DNA from: Agromyces italicus DSM 16388
GTDB lineage: Bacteria; Actinomycetota; Actinomycetes; Actinomycetales; Microbacteriaceae
Assembly: GCF_000421545.1 (NCBI RefSeq)
Contig: NZ_ATXF01000004.1
Coordinates: 186,001-250,000, forward strand
DNA: 64,000 nucleotides
Direction: 5' to 3'
Below are positions 15,819 to 25,122 of the stretch, piece after piece (positions within the stretch are counted from its first letter, which is position 1; every line of letters begins with the position of its first letter). The position numbers and the translations under genes were made by a program. The notes beneath the pieces are model-generated. The model was not told where the DNA came from, did not search any database, and saw only the letters and a list, made by a program, of their open reading frames with translations.

Positions 15819-16045
15819 CGTCGGCCGCCGTTCCGACGGATCGACCGCACGATCGAATCGAGCGCTCGGCGTGCTCGCCAGACTCTGAGCGCGTGCGCCG
15901 AGGCAGTCGGCCCGCCGACTGAGGCGAGCAGAGCACGTGCGGGCCAGCGGCACTCAGGGTGGTTTCCGCCGGCGGCGAGCGCGGCGGCAGACGCCGGCAC
16001 GCCCGTGCCGCAGTAGCTGCAGCGGACTTCGGGTTCGTGGTTCAT
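15815..16045 (-). CDS. Small CxxC...HxxC zinc-knuckle protein
   Basis: 76 residues with RCSYCGTG near the start and GNHPECRW about 20 residues later, which fits a C2HC zinc knuckle, followed by a basic helical tail (VWRARRALDSIVRSIRRNG). The ATG at 16045 has GAGGAGG 7 nt upstream. An ATG at 16084, overlapping the previous stop as ATGA, would add 13 residues. The stop overlaps the next start (ATGA). Function unknown. Confidence 0.65.
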   Translation of the reverse strand: MNHEPEVRCSYCGTGVPASAAALAAGGNHPECRWPARALLASVGGPTASAHALRVWRARRALDSIVRSIRRNGGRR

Positions 16046-16080
16046 TTCGTTGACCTCCTCGGTCGATCGGGTGTTGCGGT

Positions 16081-16179
16081 TCATCGGGCGATCACGGGCG
16101 TGATCGTCGCGATCGTGAAGGCGAGCAGGGCGCACAGGATGGCGCCGGACGGGAAACGGCGGGTTCGGGTCGGTTTCAT
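16081..16179 (-). CDS. 32-residue single-pass membrane peptide
   Basis: MKPTRTRRFPSG is a basic leader, followed by one hydrophobic segment (AILCALLAFTIATITPVIA). Its ATG overlaps the upstream stop (ATGA) and its stop is followed immediately by another ATGA, the pattern of every gene in this operon, which argues that it is translated. Small membrane peptides in phages and satellites act as holins, toxins or exclusion factors. Nothing here selects among these. Confidence 0.5.
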   Translation of the reverse strand: MKPTRTRRFPSGAILCALLAFTIATITPVIAR

Positions 16180-16508
16180 GCGCCGCGCTCCCATCCGCGG
16201 AGCCGGTACACCATGACGCGCGGGTTGTTCCTCGAGGCCTTCGCATTGAGGGAACCGCGCCACCGCAGCCACTGCTCGCCCGCGATGATGTCGGCCACCG
16301 AGCATCCGGTCGCGACCGCCAGCTCGGCGCGGGTGGCGATGACGGCGCCGTCGGCCTTCGCCCTCGAGGCGAGCGCCTCGAGCGTTGCGCGCTCACAGTC
16401 GGTCAGCTCGTCGACGGTGCCGTCGTACTCGCGATCGAGTCGGGCGAGCTCGGCCTCGAGCCATCGGGCGGTGGTGGTCATTCGGTCGTCTCTGGTCGGG
16501 TCGTTCAT
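16176..16508 (-). CDS. Island protein with winged-helix-like C-terminus
   Basis: 110 residues. The N-terminal half is a charged helix (TTARWLEAELARLDREYD). The C-terminal half (GAVIATRAELAVATGCSVADIIAGEQWL, then PRVMVYRL) reads like a winged helix. GAGGAG lies upstream of the ATG at 16508, which also overlaps the stop of the P-loop gene as ATGA. It may assist replication initiation at the adjacent dyad. Confidence 0.6.
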   Translation of the reverse strand: MNDPTRDDRMTTTARWLEAELARLDREYDGTVDELTDCERATLEALASRAKADGAVIATRAELAVATGCSVADIIAGEQWLRWRGSLNAKASRNNPRVMVYRLRGWERGA

Positions 16509-17914
16509 GCGGTCTTCTCCTCGGGGGTGGGGTGGACAGGTGGACGCGCTGTCCACCCCCGAACTTCTGCGGAATTCCGGGCGAGTTGGGGGGTGGACAC
16601 GTTGTCCACCTGTCCACCCCTGTGCCCCGTGTCCACGGCGTCGGTGAGTCGGTAGCGGGTGCCGTCGCCCGACGTATCGGCGACGACCGCGCTCGCGGCG
16701 ACGAGGTCATCGAGGGCGTAGTCGACGTTCCCGCGGTCTCGCGAATTGGCCCCCTTGCGAAGCTCGGCGCGGCCGACCTCGCCGCTCTCGAGGCGGGCCA
16801 AGATCCACTTGGCTACGCGCTTCCGGGCGGCATCGTCAACGCGTTCGTTCACGATGATTTCTGCAGCGGCCCGCGACTCGGCGCGCGCGGTGTTCGCCCT
16901 CGCGGCGGCTCGTACGAGATCGGCGCGGACTTCCGCCCGGGTCACGTTCGACCGGTCGAGGACGAGCCCGGCAAGGTGCCAGTCCTCCTCGGTGATCGAG
17001 ACGGCGTCGCGCGGCTCGAGGAGCGCGACGCCGGCGGCGATCTTGAGGCGAGCCAGACCGGCGTGTGCATCGAGTTCATGGCCCTCGCCGCGGAGCCGTG
17101 CGAGGCGGGCGGCGTCGATCTCGGCAAGCGCGGCCGGGCACACCGGGATGACCCGGTGCTTCCCTCTCGTCGGGATCGTCATGAAGGGTGGCGGGGTCCA
17201 GCCGAGCGGCTCGGGCGCGGGCGGCGGTGTCGTCGGTGCGTCCGGGTCGGTGCCGGGGAGCCAGATGAACCTCTGCGGCGTGCCGCCGTCGGTGTCGTCG
17301 AGGAGTCCGGCCGCTCGTGCTGGCTGGATGCCGGCGACGAGGGCGGCCCGGTAGGTGTGTGCCGCGACGGGCAGACGTCGGGCGGCATCGGCGTTCTGGA
17401 ACCCGAGGGCCTCACCGGACCACACCTTGCGGAGTTCACCGAGGAGGGTGGCTCCCTGCCTCTTGGCGAGGGCGGCGAGGGTATCGATCTCGGCGACGTC
17501 GAACAACACGTTCGTCGTGTGCTGCTCGACCTGCCCGTCGGCCCGGCGCACGTAAGCGTGAGGTATGCCTTCTCCCGACCCGATGTTCACGATGTCGAAC
17601 GCCGGAAAGCTCCCGAAGTTCAGAAAGTCCGCCGCGGCAGACTGGCTCGCGCCCTTTCCTCCGCCAGAGGGCGCGACGATGCCGACGAAGAGGTTGAGCG
17701 AGCCGAAGGAGCCGACGGCGGGCGGCAGCACGACATCCGGTGGTGTCGCGGCGATCACGCGGGCGAGTACCCCACCGAGCACGGCCCATGGACCGACACG
17801 GCGAGCGCGGGCGTGGTCGCGGATCCGGCCGAGGATCGGCCGGGTGTCGAACACCTCGAGGCCCACGCTTGCCGCGTCCGGAATGCCCGCGAAGGGGTCG
17901 TTGATCTCCCTCAT
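16505..17914 (-). CDS. P-loop replication-type ATPase of the island
   Basis: 469 residues. A glycine-rich Walker A-like loop (GIVAPSGGGKGAS, about residues 79-90) follows an N-terminal helical domain, and LFDVAEIDTLAALAK may hold the Walker B acid. Similar proteins follow Prim-Pol genes in actinobacterial integrative elements and act as helicase/replication initiators; that role is inferred here. A C-terminal region (YALDDLVAASAVVADTSGD) looks like a winged helix. The start at 17914 overlaps the primase stop (ATGA). The last 30 codons lie in a large dyad repeat. Confidence 0.7.
   Translation of the reverse strand: MREINDPFAGIPDAASVGLEVFDTRPILGRIRDHARARRVGPWAVLGGVLARVIAATPPDVVLPPAVGSFGSLNLFVGIVAPSGGGKGASQSAAADFLNFGSFPAFDIVNIGSGEGIPHAYVRRADGQVEQHTTNVLFDVAEIDTLAALAKRQGATLLGELRKVWSGEALGFQNADAARRLPVAAHTYRAALVAGIQPARAAGLLDDTDGGTPQRFIWLPGTDPDAPTTPPPAPEPLGWTPPPFMTIPTRGKHRVIPVCPAALAEIDAARLARLRGEGHELDAHAGLARLKIAAGVALLEPRDAVSITEEDWHLAGLVLDRSNVTRAEVRADLVRAAARANTARAESRAAAEIIVNERVDDAARKRVAKWILARLESGEVGRAELRKGANSRDRGNVDYALDDLVAASAVVADTSGDGTRYRLTDAVDTGHRGGQVDNVSTPQLARNSAEVRGWTARPPVHPTPEEKTA
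16531..16618. repeat. 88-bp imperfect dyad with GGTGGACA half-sites, candidate replication origin
   Basis: Half-sites GGTGGACA or its complement TGTCCACC occur at 16531, 16539 (one base short), 16550, 16592, 16603 and 16611, with a seventh partial copy near 16629. Their order is mirror-symmetric about 16574.5, the exact centre of GGAATTCC (16571-16578). Read against its own reverse complement, most of the 88 bp matches. It lies inside the end of the P-loop gene, a usual place for an origin recognised by the upstream replication protein. Confidence 0.65.
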
Positions 17915-18807
17915 CGCTGGGCCCCCTCTCGGAGTCCCGACCGCACGGTCGCCCACGCTTCCGACGGCGGCAGACCTGCGTCGCGTGCCGCGTCGACGAG
18001 TGCCTCGGCAATGCCGTGCTCGTCACCGCCGGCCGCCACGATCTCGGCGGCCCTGTAGGCGGCCCAATTTAGCGTCGAATTCCGCGTACCGGCCTCGGCA
18101 CCGCGTACGGCGACGAGGAGCCCCTCGAGGCGCCGCCGAGCGGTCTCTCGGGTGAGCGGCGCCGAAGTCCTGATGTCACTGAACCTCGGCACGGCGGCGC
18201 GCTCCGGCGGCAGCACGTCGACGAGTACTCGCCGCATGTAGTCCGGCACTATGCCCACGGATTCCTGCCGCCACCATCCGCGAAGCTCGCGGCCCGGTCC
18301 GCAGAAGGGAACGACGCGCTTACCGGCGAGGAGGTCGATGGACAAGGCGTTGAGCCCGATCTCCGTGCGGTCGAAGCGCGGTTCCGCCCTGTAATACAGG
18401 TGGATGCCGCCGCGCGGGGTGGTCGCGAAGATGTTGGACATCGGGGAGTGGCCACCGAACAGCTCGCACGCGTCGTTGATACCGTCGCGCCCGTTGGGGT
18501 GGCCGACGTCGAGATCCAAAACGAGAAGGTCGGACCAGTCGAGGCGGACGCCCCATCCGTCGTGGAAGAACTCGGCGCCGAGGCGGGCGCGCTCATCAGG
18601 GCGGGCGGTCGCGAGATCGAACGTCGTACCGAGCGCAGGCTTGCCGCCGATCGTCGGGATGATGGCCCAGTTGACGAGCAGCTCGGCATCGTGCTGGCGG
18701 ATGCGGTCGTCGAATTCCGCGACGAGCGCGGCGGAGGAGTCGTAGACTCGTGTTGCTGGGTGCCCCTGCTTCCTCCGGGAGGTGGGGGCGCTGTCGTTGT
18801 AGTGCAT
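17911..18807 (-). CDS. Bifunctional DNA primase/polymerase (Prim-Pol)
   Basis: 298 residues with the Prim-Pol core: a GWGVRLDWSDLLVLDLDVG segment carrying the DxD metal ligands, PRGGIHLYYR with the catalytic His, and a third strand region SIDLLAGKRVVPF. The first 40 residues include the early helix seen in plasmid and phage family members (AALVAEFDDRI, WAIIPTIGGKPA). It would prime replication of the excised island. The gene begins 3 nt after the excisionase-like gene's stop, with GGAGG inside that gene. Confidence 0.88.
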   Translation of the reverse strand: MHYNDSAPTSRRKQGHPATRVYDSSAALVAEFDDRIRQHDAELLVNWAIIPTIGGKPALGTTFDLATARPDERARLGAEFFHDGWGVRLDWSDLLVLDLDVGHPNGRDGINDACELFGGHSPMSNIFATTPRGGIHLYYRAEPRFDRTEIGLNALSIDLLAGKRVVPFCGPGRELRGWWRQESVGIVPDYMRRVLVDVLPPERAAVPRFSDIRTSAPLTRETARRRLEGLLVAVRGAEAGTRNSTLNWAAYRAAEIVAAGGDEHGIAEALVDAARDAGLPPSEAWATVRSGLREGAQR

Positions 18808-18810
18808 GGG

Positions 18811-19029
18811 TCAGACCTCCTCGAGTCCGAGCTGGCGGCGGAGCGGTGCGCTCAGTACGCGGATGTTGCGGCCGAGCCGCATCGAGGCGATGTCGCCGCG
18901 CTCGATCGCCAGCCGGACCGTGTACCCGCTCTGCCCGACGACTCGGGCCGCCTGGTCGGGCGTAATCGTCGTTTGCGTCAACAGAGCCTGCATCGCGTCG
19001 TCGGCGGTCGCGTTTCGGGTGTTCGTCAT
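18811..19029 (-). CDS. Excisionase/AlpA-like helix-turn-helix protein
   Basis: 72 residues with a MerR-like helix-turn-helix of the excisionase type (TITPDQAARVVGQSGYTVRLAIERGDIASMRLGRNIRVLSAPL). Such proteins direct integrase to excise and can activate early genes. It heads the leftward operon, with GAGGAGA before the ATG at 19029, and diverges from the rightward HTH-integrase pair. Confidence 0.8.
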   Translation of the reverse strand: MTNTRNATADDAMQALLTQTTITPDQAARVVGQSGYTVRLAIERGDIASMRLGRNIRVLSAPLRRQLGLEEV

Positions 19030-19109
19030 GTCGTCTCCTCTCGACGTGTTGTTATGTCTCTCACGCTATGCAAATGTGTTTGACAGAGCTATGCGCAGAT
19101 GACACACTG
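19030..19109. promoter_or_regulatory. Divergent promoter region of the island
   Basis: This is the switch point between the excision/replication operon (minus) and the integrase operon (plus). On the plus strand a perfect TTGACA (19080-19085) precedes a weak CACACT (19103-19108) at 17 bp. On the minus strand TTGCAT lies within the same stretch. Two GCTATGC repeats (about 19065 and 19088) flank TTGACA and are candidate repressor half-sites. Confidence 0.45.
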
Positions 19110-19700
19110 ATGATCATGCGAACGAAAATGACAGCGACGGCGAGCGCGGCCGGCGTCACGGTGACCGGCATCCGCGATCTGCCCGCATGGGCCGTCGAGG
19201 TGCGGACCGCCGACGGCGCGGTCACCCTCGTGCCGCCGCCGGGCAAGACAGTGACCACGAGGGAATGGCGAGCGCTACCGCTCGGCGCGGTGCTCCGGGT
19301 CGCCGATTCGGTGCGCCAAGGTGAAGTACTTCACGGCTTGGCCCAGATGATCGCGAGCGAGGGCGGCGACCCTCGGGCGTCGTCGCGTGGCGGCAGACGC
19401 GAGCACCTCGCCCGCGTAGTCCGGGTCTATCGCCTCGCGCTTGAGCACGACATCGCCCCGCGCGAGCTGCTCGCCGAGGTATTCGAGACCACCGAGCCGA
19501 CGGGTCAGCGGTGGATCGCGCAGGCGCGAGACGCCGGGCTCATCGACGACTATCGCGACGAGCTGGCGCGGGCGAAGGCCTACACGCCGCACCGCCCGCG
19601 CGACGCGCGCAAGGATCGGCCGGGTGTCGATCCACGCACCGGCCGTGCACCGGGCCGGGGGAGCACGACGACGACGACAAAGAAGGAGGACACGAAATGA
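19110..19700 (+). CDS. HTH-containing island protein upstream of the integrase
   Basis: About 196 residues. The centre and C-terminus read RVVRVYRLALEHDIAPRELLAEVFETTEPTGQRWIAQARDAGLI, a helix-turn-helix pattern common to actinobacterial mobile-element proteins, followed by a basic, low-complexity tail. It could be the island's regulator. Its stop overlaps the integrase start (ATGA). The start is uncertain: ATG at 19110 or 19116 (the latter better placed for a leaderless message) or an upstream ATG at 19068. Confidence 0.6.
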   Translation: MIMRTKMTATASAAGVTVTGIRDLPAWAVEVRTADGAVTLVPPPGKTVTTREWRALPLGAVLRVADSVRQGEVLHGLAQMIASEGGDPRASSRGGRREHLARVVRVYRLALEHDIAPRELLAEVFETTEPTGQRWIAQARDAGLIDDYRDELARAKAYTPHRPRDARKDRPGVDPRTGRAPGRGSTTTTTKKEDTK

Positions 19701-20920
19701 CCGAGCAGCGCCGCCAGCGTGGCAGCAGCATTCAGCGCGTCGTACTCAAGTCGGGTGAGGTGCGTTGGCGGTTCCGCCTCGACCTACCGCCGGTCGTCGA
19801 CGAGAACGGCCGGGTGCGTCGTCGGCAACAGACGATCACGTGCAAGACCGAGGCCGAGGCGATCGCCGCGCAGGCGAAGGCTCGGGCTCAGGTGCACGCG
19901 GGCGACTACGTCGAGCCCGACCGGGCGACGGTCGACGACGTGCTCGACGCATGGATCGCAGCAAAGAGCGTGCGCTGGAAGCCGAGCACGAAGTACGTGA
20001 ACGAGAGCGCCCTTCGGCCGATCCGGGCATTCATGGGCGACAAGCCTGTGCAGCGCCTGCGGCCCGAGGATGTCGACAAGCTCGTGCGGCACCTGAGCAG
20101 CACCCGCTCGGGCGCCGAGGGTGGTCGCTCCGGCCGCTCGGTGAAGCTCGCGATCCAGTTGTTGACCGCGGCCCTCGACCTCGCCGTGCGGCGCGGCACG
20201 GTGAACCGCAACGTCGCTCGGGGTATCGAGCTACCCCGCACCGAGGCGACCGAGCGCACCACGTGGTCGGCCGACGAGCTGCGCCGCTTCCTCGACGCTG
20301 CTCTCGATCACCGGCTTGCGGGTGCGTTCGCCCTCTCGACCCTCGGCATGCGCCGGGGCGAGGTGCTCGGCGCCCGGTGGGGCGACATTGACATGAACCG
20401 CCGCGTGATCGTGATCAGGGAGTCGCGCGTCGCCGTCGGCGCGGATGTCATCGCGGGGTCGCCGAAGAGCGCGCGCGGTCGGCGCGAGGTTCCTCTGCAT
20501 GCGGCCGTCATCGAGGCGCTGCGGATCACGCGGGAGCGCACCTTCGTTGACGCTCTCCCGATCGATATCGACCGCCGGCTGATCGCGCTCGACGAGCTGG
20601 GCGAGCCGATGCGGCCCGACCACTACTCAGCCGCGTTCTACGCCGTCGCCGACGCCGCGGGGCTCCGGCGCATCAGGTTGCACGACGTGCGTCACAGTGT
20701 CGCCACGCTGCTCCTCGAGGCAGGTCAGCCGCCGCACGTGGTCGCGGCCGTTCTTGGTCACGACGTGCGCACTCTGCTGTCGACCTACGCCCATTCCAAC
20801 GCCGTCGCAGCCGCCGCTGCGGTCGACGCTCTCGCGGGTGCTCTCGGGAGCGTTAGTGACATTTCCGGGCCAGCTCGTGACATCGCGGCACTCGGCGGTC
20901 GGGCCGGAATCCGGGGCTGA
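19697..20920 (+). CDS. int: Tyrosine-type site-specific integrase
   Basis: Catalyses integration and excision at tRNA-Gly. 407 residues: an N-terminal arm-binding domain (about 1-60), a SAM-like core-binding domain (about 75-165) and the catalytic domain with R219 (LGMRRGE), H329 and R332 (HDVRH), H355 (LGHD) and nucleophile Y364 (STYAHS). All catalytic residues are present, so it looks functional. ATG is preceded by AAGGAGGACACGAA. It reads toward attR and ends 17 nt from the tRNA, the usual arrangement. Confidence 0.95.
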   Translation: MTEQRRQRGSSIQRVVLKSGEVRWRFRLDLPPVVDENGRVRRRQQTITCKTEAEAIAAQAKARAQVHAGDYVEPDRATVDDVLDAWIAAKSVRWKPSTKYVNESALRPIRAFMGDKPVQRLRPEDVDKLVRHLSSTRSGAEGGRSGRSVKLAIQLLTAALDLAVRRGTVNRNVARGIELPRTEATERTTWSADELRRFLDAALDHRLAGAFALSTLGMRRGEVLGARWGDIDMNRRVIVIRESRVAVGADVIAGSPKSARGRREVPLHAAVIEALRITRERTFVDALPIDIDRRLIALDELGEPMRPDHYSAAFYAVADAAGLRRIRLHDVRHSVATLLLEAGQPPHVVAAVLGHDVRTLLSTYAHSNAVAAAAAVDALAGALGSVSDISGPARDIAALGGRAGIRG

Positions 20921-20936
20921 CCGGCGATTTCTCAGA

Positions 20937-20979
20937 GAGGGGATGACGGGAATCGAACCCGCGTGATCAGTTTGGAAGA
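20937..20979. repeat. attR: 43-bp direct repeat within tRNA-Gly(TCC)
   Basis: Identical to 13527-13569. It covers the tRNA from the anticodon loop to the 3' end, so integration restores a complete tRNA here. Downstream of the acceptor stem this copy reads T-CTC rather than the T-CCG of the left copy. Confidence 0.93.
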
Positions 20980-21008
20980 CTGAGGCTCTACCATTGAGCT
21001 ACATCCCC
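20938..21008 (-). tRNA. tRNA-Gly (anticodon TCC)
   Basis: Acceptor GGGGATG pairs with CATCCCC. The D-arm (TAGCTCAATGGTAGAGC), an anticodon stem TCAGT/ACTGA with loop CTTCCAA, and the T-arm GCGGGTTCGATTCCCGT are all intact. CCA is not encoded. It is the insertion target of the island. Confidence 0.95.
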
Positions 21009-21075
21009 GCGGCCCGCTCGCGGGCACTGGATCATCGTAGTACACGCCGTCGGCACCTTCGCGCACGGCGCGTCG

Positions 21076-24000
21076 TCAGCGCAGTGCTCCGATCGAACCG
21101 ATCGTCGTCCGTGCGAGGCGCAGCTGGCGCTCGTAGGTGGCCGCGAGCACCACCAGCACGACGCCCGCGATGCCGAGCCACAGCCACCACCACACGGCTT
21201 CGTACAGCCAGGTGATCGCCGGCCAGAGCTGCACGATCGCGTGCACGAGCAGCACCGAGCCGCCGAGCACGAACGGCGCCTGCATTCGCCGCATCGCGCC
21301 GATGATCAGGGCCAGGGCCGACACGATGCCCAGTGCGATGATCCGCCAGAGTTCTGGGTCGAGGGCGTCGGCGGCGAGCGGGGGGAGCAGCAGAATCGCG
21401 AGACCGGCTCCGAGCGCCGGCCAGCTGCCGAGTTCGGGCGAGCGGTGCAGCGCGAACGCGCCTGCGGCGATGAAGGCGAGGCCGACCGGTGCGGTGACGA
21501 GATCGAACGGGTCGACGGTCGCGCTCAGGAGTGCGATGAGGCCGCCGAGCACGAGGATGCCGCGGGTCGTCCACGCGAAGATCGGCCCGGCGATCGGTCG
21601 CGCCCCCGTGGCAGCAGCGACGACATGGGCGGCGCCCACGACGGTGACGAGCACAGCCGCCCGCAGCGACGACGCGTCGTCGTAGACGATCGCGAAGAGC
21701 GTCGGCAGTGAGGCCGCGACGAGCGAGGCGGCGAGACCGGTCGCCGCGACGAACGCGGGTCGCGAGCCGGCCCGGGCCCAGACGACCGCGACGACGATGC
21801 CCGTCGCGAGTGCCACGACAGGCCAGAACTCCGGTGGCAGGCCGCCGCCACCGGCCTGCGCGACGGTCATGCCGCGCACGAGCGCTGCACCCGTGACGGC
21901 CGCCCACCCGGTCGCCGCGGCGAGCAGGCGAACGGGCACGCCGCGCACCATCTGCGGGAGGAACCCGGCCGCGATGGCGACCACGGTGCCCCCGGCGACG
22001 AGCACGATGGTTCGCAGCTCGGACGACCCGGCCGAGGCGACGCTCGGCAGCACCGCGACTGCAGCGGCGACAGCGAACAACGCGGTGCGGCCGCGCGCGC
22101 TCGGGGTCGCAGGTGCGCGGCGCCAAGTGATGAGCGCCCCGCACACGATGAGCGCCGCCGCGAGCGGCAGCGTGTACGCCTCCACTTCGTCGATGCCGTC
22201 GCCGAGGAAGCGGCTCCACACCGCGAGGACCGCGAGGACGGCGCTCAGCCAGGAGAAGTGGCGCAGTGGGCTCTCGCCGCCGATCGGGTCGCCCGCGAGC
22301 GCGGCGAGCACGATGGGCACCGGCGCGAGGATCGCGAACACCAGCCAGGGTTCGCCCGCGCCCGAGAACGCCGACGTGACCGTGAGGAGGCCGAGCAGGC
22401 CGACCGCTGCGGACCAGCCGACCACCGCGGCATCGTCAGGGCCGCGCGACACCACGTGCGCGAGCCCGGCGCTCGCGAGGGCGGCGCCCGCGAGGCTGTA
22501 GGCGAGCGCCTCGGGGCCGGCCGCCTCGAGCGCGAGCAGTCCGCCGCCTGCACCGAGTGCGAGCGGGGCGATCGCGGCGACGGCGATGCGCAGTCCTGCC
22601 GGCGCCGAGGGGCGCAACCATGACGCGGATGCCACGGCGAGCAGCGTCGCCGGAAGCCACGACCACGTGGCATCCGGTTGATCGACGACGAACTCGCCCG
22701 CGGCCACGACGGCGCTCGCGAGCAGCGGGACGGTGAACGCGGTGCGGTCGCCCCGGGTGCCGAGACGCACGACGCCGGCGATGCCGACGAGCAGCGAGGC
22801 GCCGATGCCGACCGTCAGCCACGGTGCGGCCGCCGGCTCGTCGAACCGCACGCCCCGCGACTCGAGCCACCAGACGAGCGAAGCCAGGGCGGCGACGGTG
22901 AGCAGCGCCGCGATGACGACGTGCACGATCCCGGCCGCGTTCGCCCGCGCACCCCAGATGCGGCCCGAGAGGATGCGCCCGCCGACGGCGGCCGCGAGCA
23001 CGCCGCCGCTCGTCGCGGGCCAGACCTCGGGCGCGGTGAAGCCGAACAGCTCGGCGAGTATCGCGGCCGTCACTCCAGCGACTGCGGCGACCGCGAGCAG
23101 CCCGCCCGTCGCGTGACGCGAGAATCCCGCCCAGACGAGTGCGCCGAGGGCGACGGCGAGCCAGATCGACGCGGTGGCCCACGGCGCGTCGACGACCGCG
23201 CCGACGACGACGAGCGCGGCGAGTGCCGCGCCTGCCGGGAGCGCGACGAAGCGGCGGAGGCGGCCGAGGATCGCGAGCGTCGCCGCCCCGCCGAGGGCGA
23301 CGACCACCGGCAGGAGCACTGCGCCGAGCTCGGTGGCGGCGTCGAGGCCGAGGGCACCGTCGACCCTGAGGCCCGGGGCGGGGATGGCGTCCCCGAGCAG
23401 ACGCGCACCGATCGCGGCGATGCCGACGAGTGCCCCGGGCACCGCCGAGCCCGCCGCCACGAGCGCGCCGCTGAGGACCGCGCCGAGCTCGTGGCCGGGC
23501 CGTACGCCCACGCGCCGGAGGGCGAGCGAGAGGAGGCACAGCACCGCCCCGGCTCCAGCTGGAGCGAGCCAGATCGCCGTGCCCAGGTCGGCCTCGACGG
23601 CGATCGTGACCGCGGGCGCCAGCGCCGCGCTGAGCCCGAACGCCGAGGCGGCGACGACGCGCCACGCCTCGGGAACGGTGGCCGCCCGCGCGCCGAGCGC
23701 TCTGACGAGGAGGAGCCAGGCCGCGGCGGCGCCGAGGAAGCCCCAGAGCGGATGCCATGCCAGTTCGGGCATCGTCCACGCGGCGGTCAACACCGCGAGC
23801 CCGCCTCCGGCGAAACCCGCGCTGAGCACGATCGTGCGTTCGACGAGCGGTGGAAGGGCGAGGGCAGCGGCGCCGAGCAACGCCGTGGCGATCGCACCTG
23901 CCCAGACCCCGGTGACCGAGTCGCCCGCGGGGGCGAGCTGGGATGCGAGGAGGTAGACCGAGACGGGCAGAAGCGCCGCGACGGCGATGCCCGTCGTGCG

Positions 24001-24822
24001 GATGCCGGTGGCGAGGCGCGCGAGCGCGAGCACCGCAGCCACGACGAGGAGGGCGCCGCCCGTGTAGCCGGCGGCATCGAGCGCGTCGGTGCCGAACAGG
24101 TCGTTCGCACGCACGATCCAGACGTCGAGCAGCAGGAGGACGACGGCCACGGCTGCCACCCCCTCGGCCGTTCCGGGCAGCCGCCGGGCGCGGACGAGCC
24201 AGGCGACGCCGAGCACCACGACGCTGAGTGCGGCGGTGATGATCGAACGCACCTCGAGGTTCGCCACGAGGTACGCGTAGAACAGGAAGACGATCGCGGT
24301 GATCGAGAGCAGCACGACACCGAGCCCGAGCAGGAAGACCTGGACGCCGGAGCGTCGCGCGGGTCGGGTCGGGGCCTCGTCGACGGGCGAAGCCGATGCC
24401 GTGGGCCCGATCGCCGGCGGAGTCGCCGACCCGGGCGATGGCGCCACCGGCACCGCCGGCACCGGTGGTGTGACGGCCGTGGCCGGCGCCGTGGCATCCA
24501 TCACCGCGGTCGTCGTGCCGGACCGGGACGCGAGCGACGCCGTCGGTGGCAGCGCCTCGCTCGGCCGCGCGACTGCCGCCGCCTGCGCGGCACGCATCCG
24601 CGTGATGAGCTCGGCCCGCGTCGCGCTCTCGGCGTGGAGGCGGGTGCCGACCGCGAGCAGCTCGACCGAGGCGGGCACGCCGAGGTCGAGTCCGCATGCG
24701 GCGCATCGGGCGGAGGGAAGCAGGGCGAAGCAGGCGGGGCAGCGCGTCGTGTCGACGAAGAACGCGGGGTCGGCGGGCCAGCGCAGCACTCCGTCGGGAG
24801 CGGCGGTCGGTCGGTCGGTCAT
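21076..24822 (-). CDS. Giant polytopic membrane protein (SCO7613 C-terminal domain type)
   Basis: 1248 residues. A short N-terminal zinc-ribbon-like pair ([18 protein letters not shown]) and a Pro/Ala-rich linker are followed by about 35-40 hydrophobic segments to the end, with almost no soluble loops. Actinobacterial proteins of this form are annotated as SCO7613 C-terminal domain-containing membrane proteins; their function is unknown. The ATG at 24822 begins [11 protein letters not shown]; the frame is open far upstream only because of base composition. It stands alone, between two tRNA genes. Confidence 0.85.
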   Translation of the reverse strand: MTDRPTAAPDGVLRWPADPAFFVDTTRCPACFALLPSARCAACGLDLGVPASVELLAVGTRLHAESATRAELITRMRAAQAAAVARPSEALPPTASLASRSGTTTAVMDATAPATAVTPPVPAVPVAPSPGSATPPAIGPTASASPVDEAPTRPARRSGVQVFLLGLGVVLLSITAIVFLFYAYLVANLEVRSIITAALSVVVLGVAWLVRARRLPGTAEGVAAVAVVLLLLDVWIVRANDLFGTDALDAAGYTGGALLVVAAVLALARLATGIRTTGIAVAALLPVSVYLLASQLAPAGDSVTGVWAGAIATALLGAAALALPPLVERTIVLSAGFAGGGLAVLTAAWTMPELAWHPLWGFLGAAAAWLLLVRALGARAATVPEAWRVVAASAFGLSAALAPAVTIAVEADLGTAIWLAPAGAGAVLCLLSLALRRVGVRPGHELGAVLSGALVAAGSAVPGALVGIAAIGARLLGDAIPAPGLRVDGALGLDAATELGAVLLPVVVALGGAATLAILGRLRRFVALPAGAALAALVVVGAVVDAPWATASIWLAVALGALVWAGFSRHATGGLLAVAAVAGVTAAILAELFGFTAPEVWPATSGGVLAAAVGGRILSGRIWGARANAAGIVHVVIAALLTVAALASLVWWLESRGVRFDEPAAAPWLTVGIGASLLVGIAGVVRLGTRGDRTAFTVPLLASAVVAAGEFVVDQPDATWSWLPATLLAVASASWLRPSAPAGLRIAVAAIAPLALGAGGGLLALEAAGPEALAYSLAGAALASAGLAHVVSRGPDDAAVVGWSAAVGLLGLLTVTSAFSGAGEPWLVFAILAPVPIVLAALAGDPIGGESPLRHFSWLSAVLAVLAVWSRFLGDGIDEVEAYTLPLAAALIVCGALITWRRAPATPSARGRTALFAVAAAVAVLPSVASAGSSELRTIVLVAGGTVVAIAAGFLPQMVRGVPVRLLAAATGWAAVTGAALVRGMTVAQAGGGGLPPEFWPVVALATGIVVAVVWARAGSRPAFVAATGLAASLVAASLPTLFAIVYDDASSLRAAVLVTVVGAAHVVAAATGARPIAGPIFAWTTRGILVLGGLIALLSATVDPFDLVTAPVGLAFIAAGAFALHRSPELGSWPALGAGLAILLLPPLAADALDPELWRIIALGIVSALALIIGAMRRMQAPFVLGGSVLLVHAIVQLWPAITWLYEAVWWWLWLGIAGVVLVVLAATYERQLRLARTTIGSIGALR

Positions 24823-24999
24823 GGCGACACTCTGCCAGCCGCACGGCGAGGATCGCGTGATCGCTCCACAGGCGCGCCGAGCCGGAGCGCGGTGATCAGC
24901 AACCCTCGCCGCGCGTGCAGTAGACTTTCCGAGGTCCACCCGCCTGACGTGTGCTTCGGCATGCCCGTGCGGGTGAATCGACGAGTTGAGTCGGCGACT

Positions 25000-25073
25000 C
25001 GGGGCGTAGCTCAGCTTGGTAGAGCGCCCGCTTTGGGAGCGGGAAGTCGCAGGTTCGAATCCTGTCGCCCCGA
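25000..25073 (+). tRNA. tRNA-Pro (anticodon TGG)
   Basis: CGGGGCG pairs with CGCCCCG. D-arm TAGCTCAGCTTGGTAGAGC, anticodon loop with TGG between CCCGC and GCGGG, and T-arm GCAGGTTCGAATCCTGT are intact. CCA is not encoded. Confidence 0.96.
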
Positions 25074-25122
25074 CGAGTTCCTCGACTCGACACGAACTTC
25101 CACACAACAGGAGATCTTCCCC

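Larger units (their letters stand above)
13527..20979. mobile_element. Integrative element in tRNA-Gly(TCC), candidate phage satellite
   Basis: A 43-bp perfect direct repeat (13527-13569 and 20937-20979) bounds about 7.4 kb. The right copy is part of an intact tRNA-Gly gene; the left is only its 3' half. A tyrosine recombinase gene ends 17 nt from the tRNA, and an AlpA/excisionase-like gene heads a divergent operon. The content is replication (Prim-Pol, P-loop protein, winged-helix protein), small unknown genes and a TerS-like protein, with no structural phage genes and no conjugation genes. This resembles phage-inducible chromosomal islands; an integrated replicating plasmid is the alternative. 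Confidence 0.9.

Noticed and set aside
22678..25122. Long plus-strand reading frame running into tig
   Set aside because: It is open only because of high GC opposite the giant membrane protein and passes through tRNA-Pro; the true tig start is at 25123.
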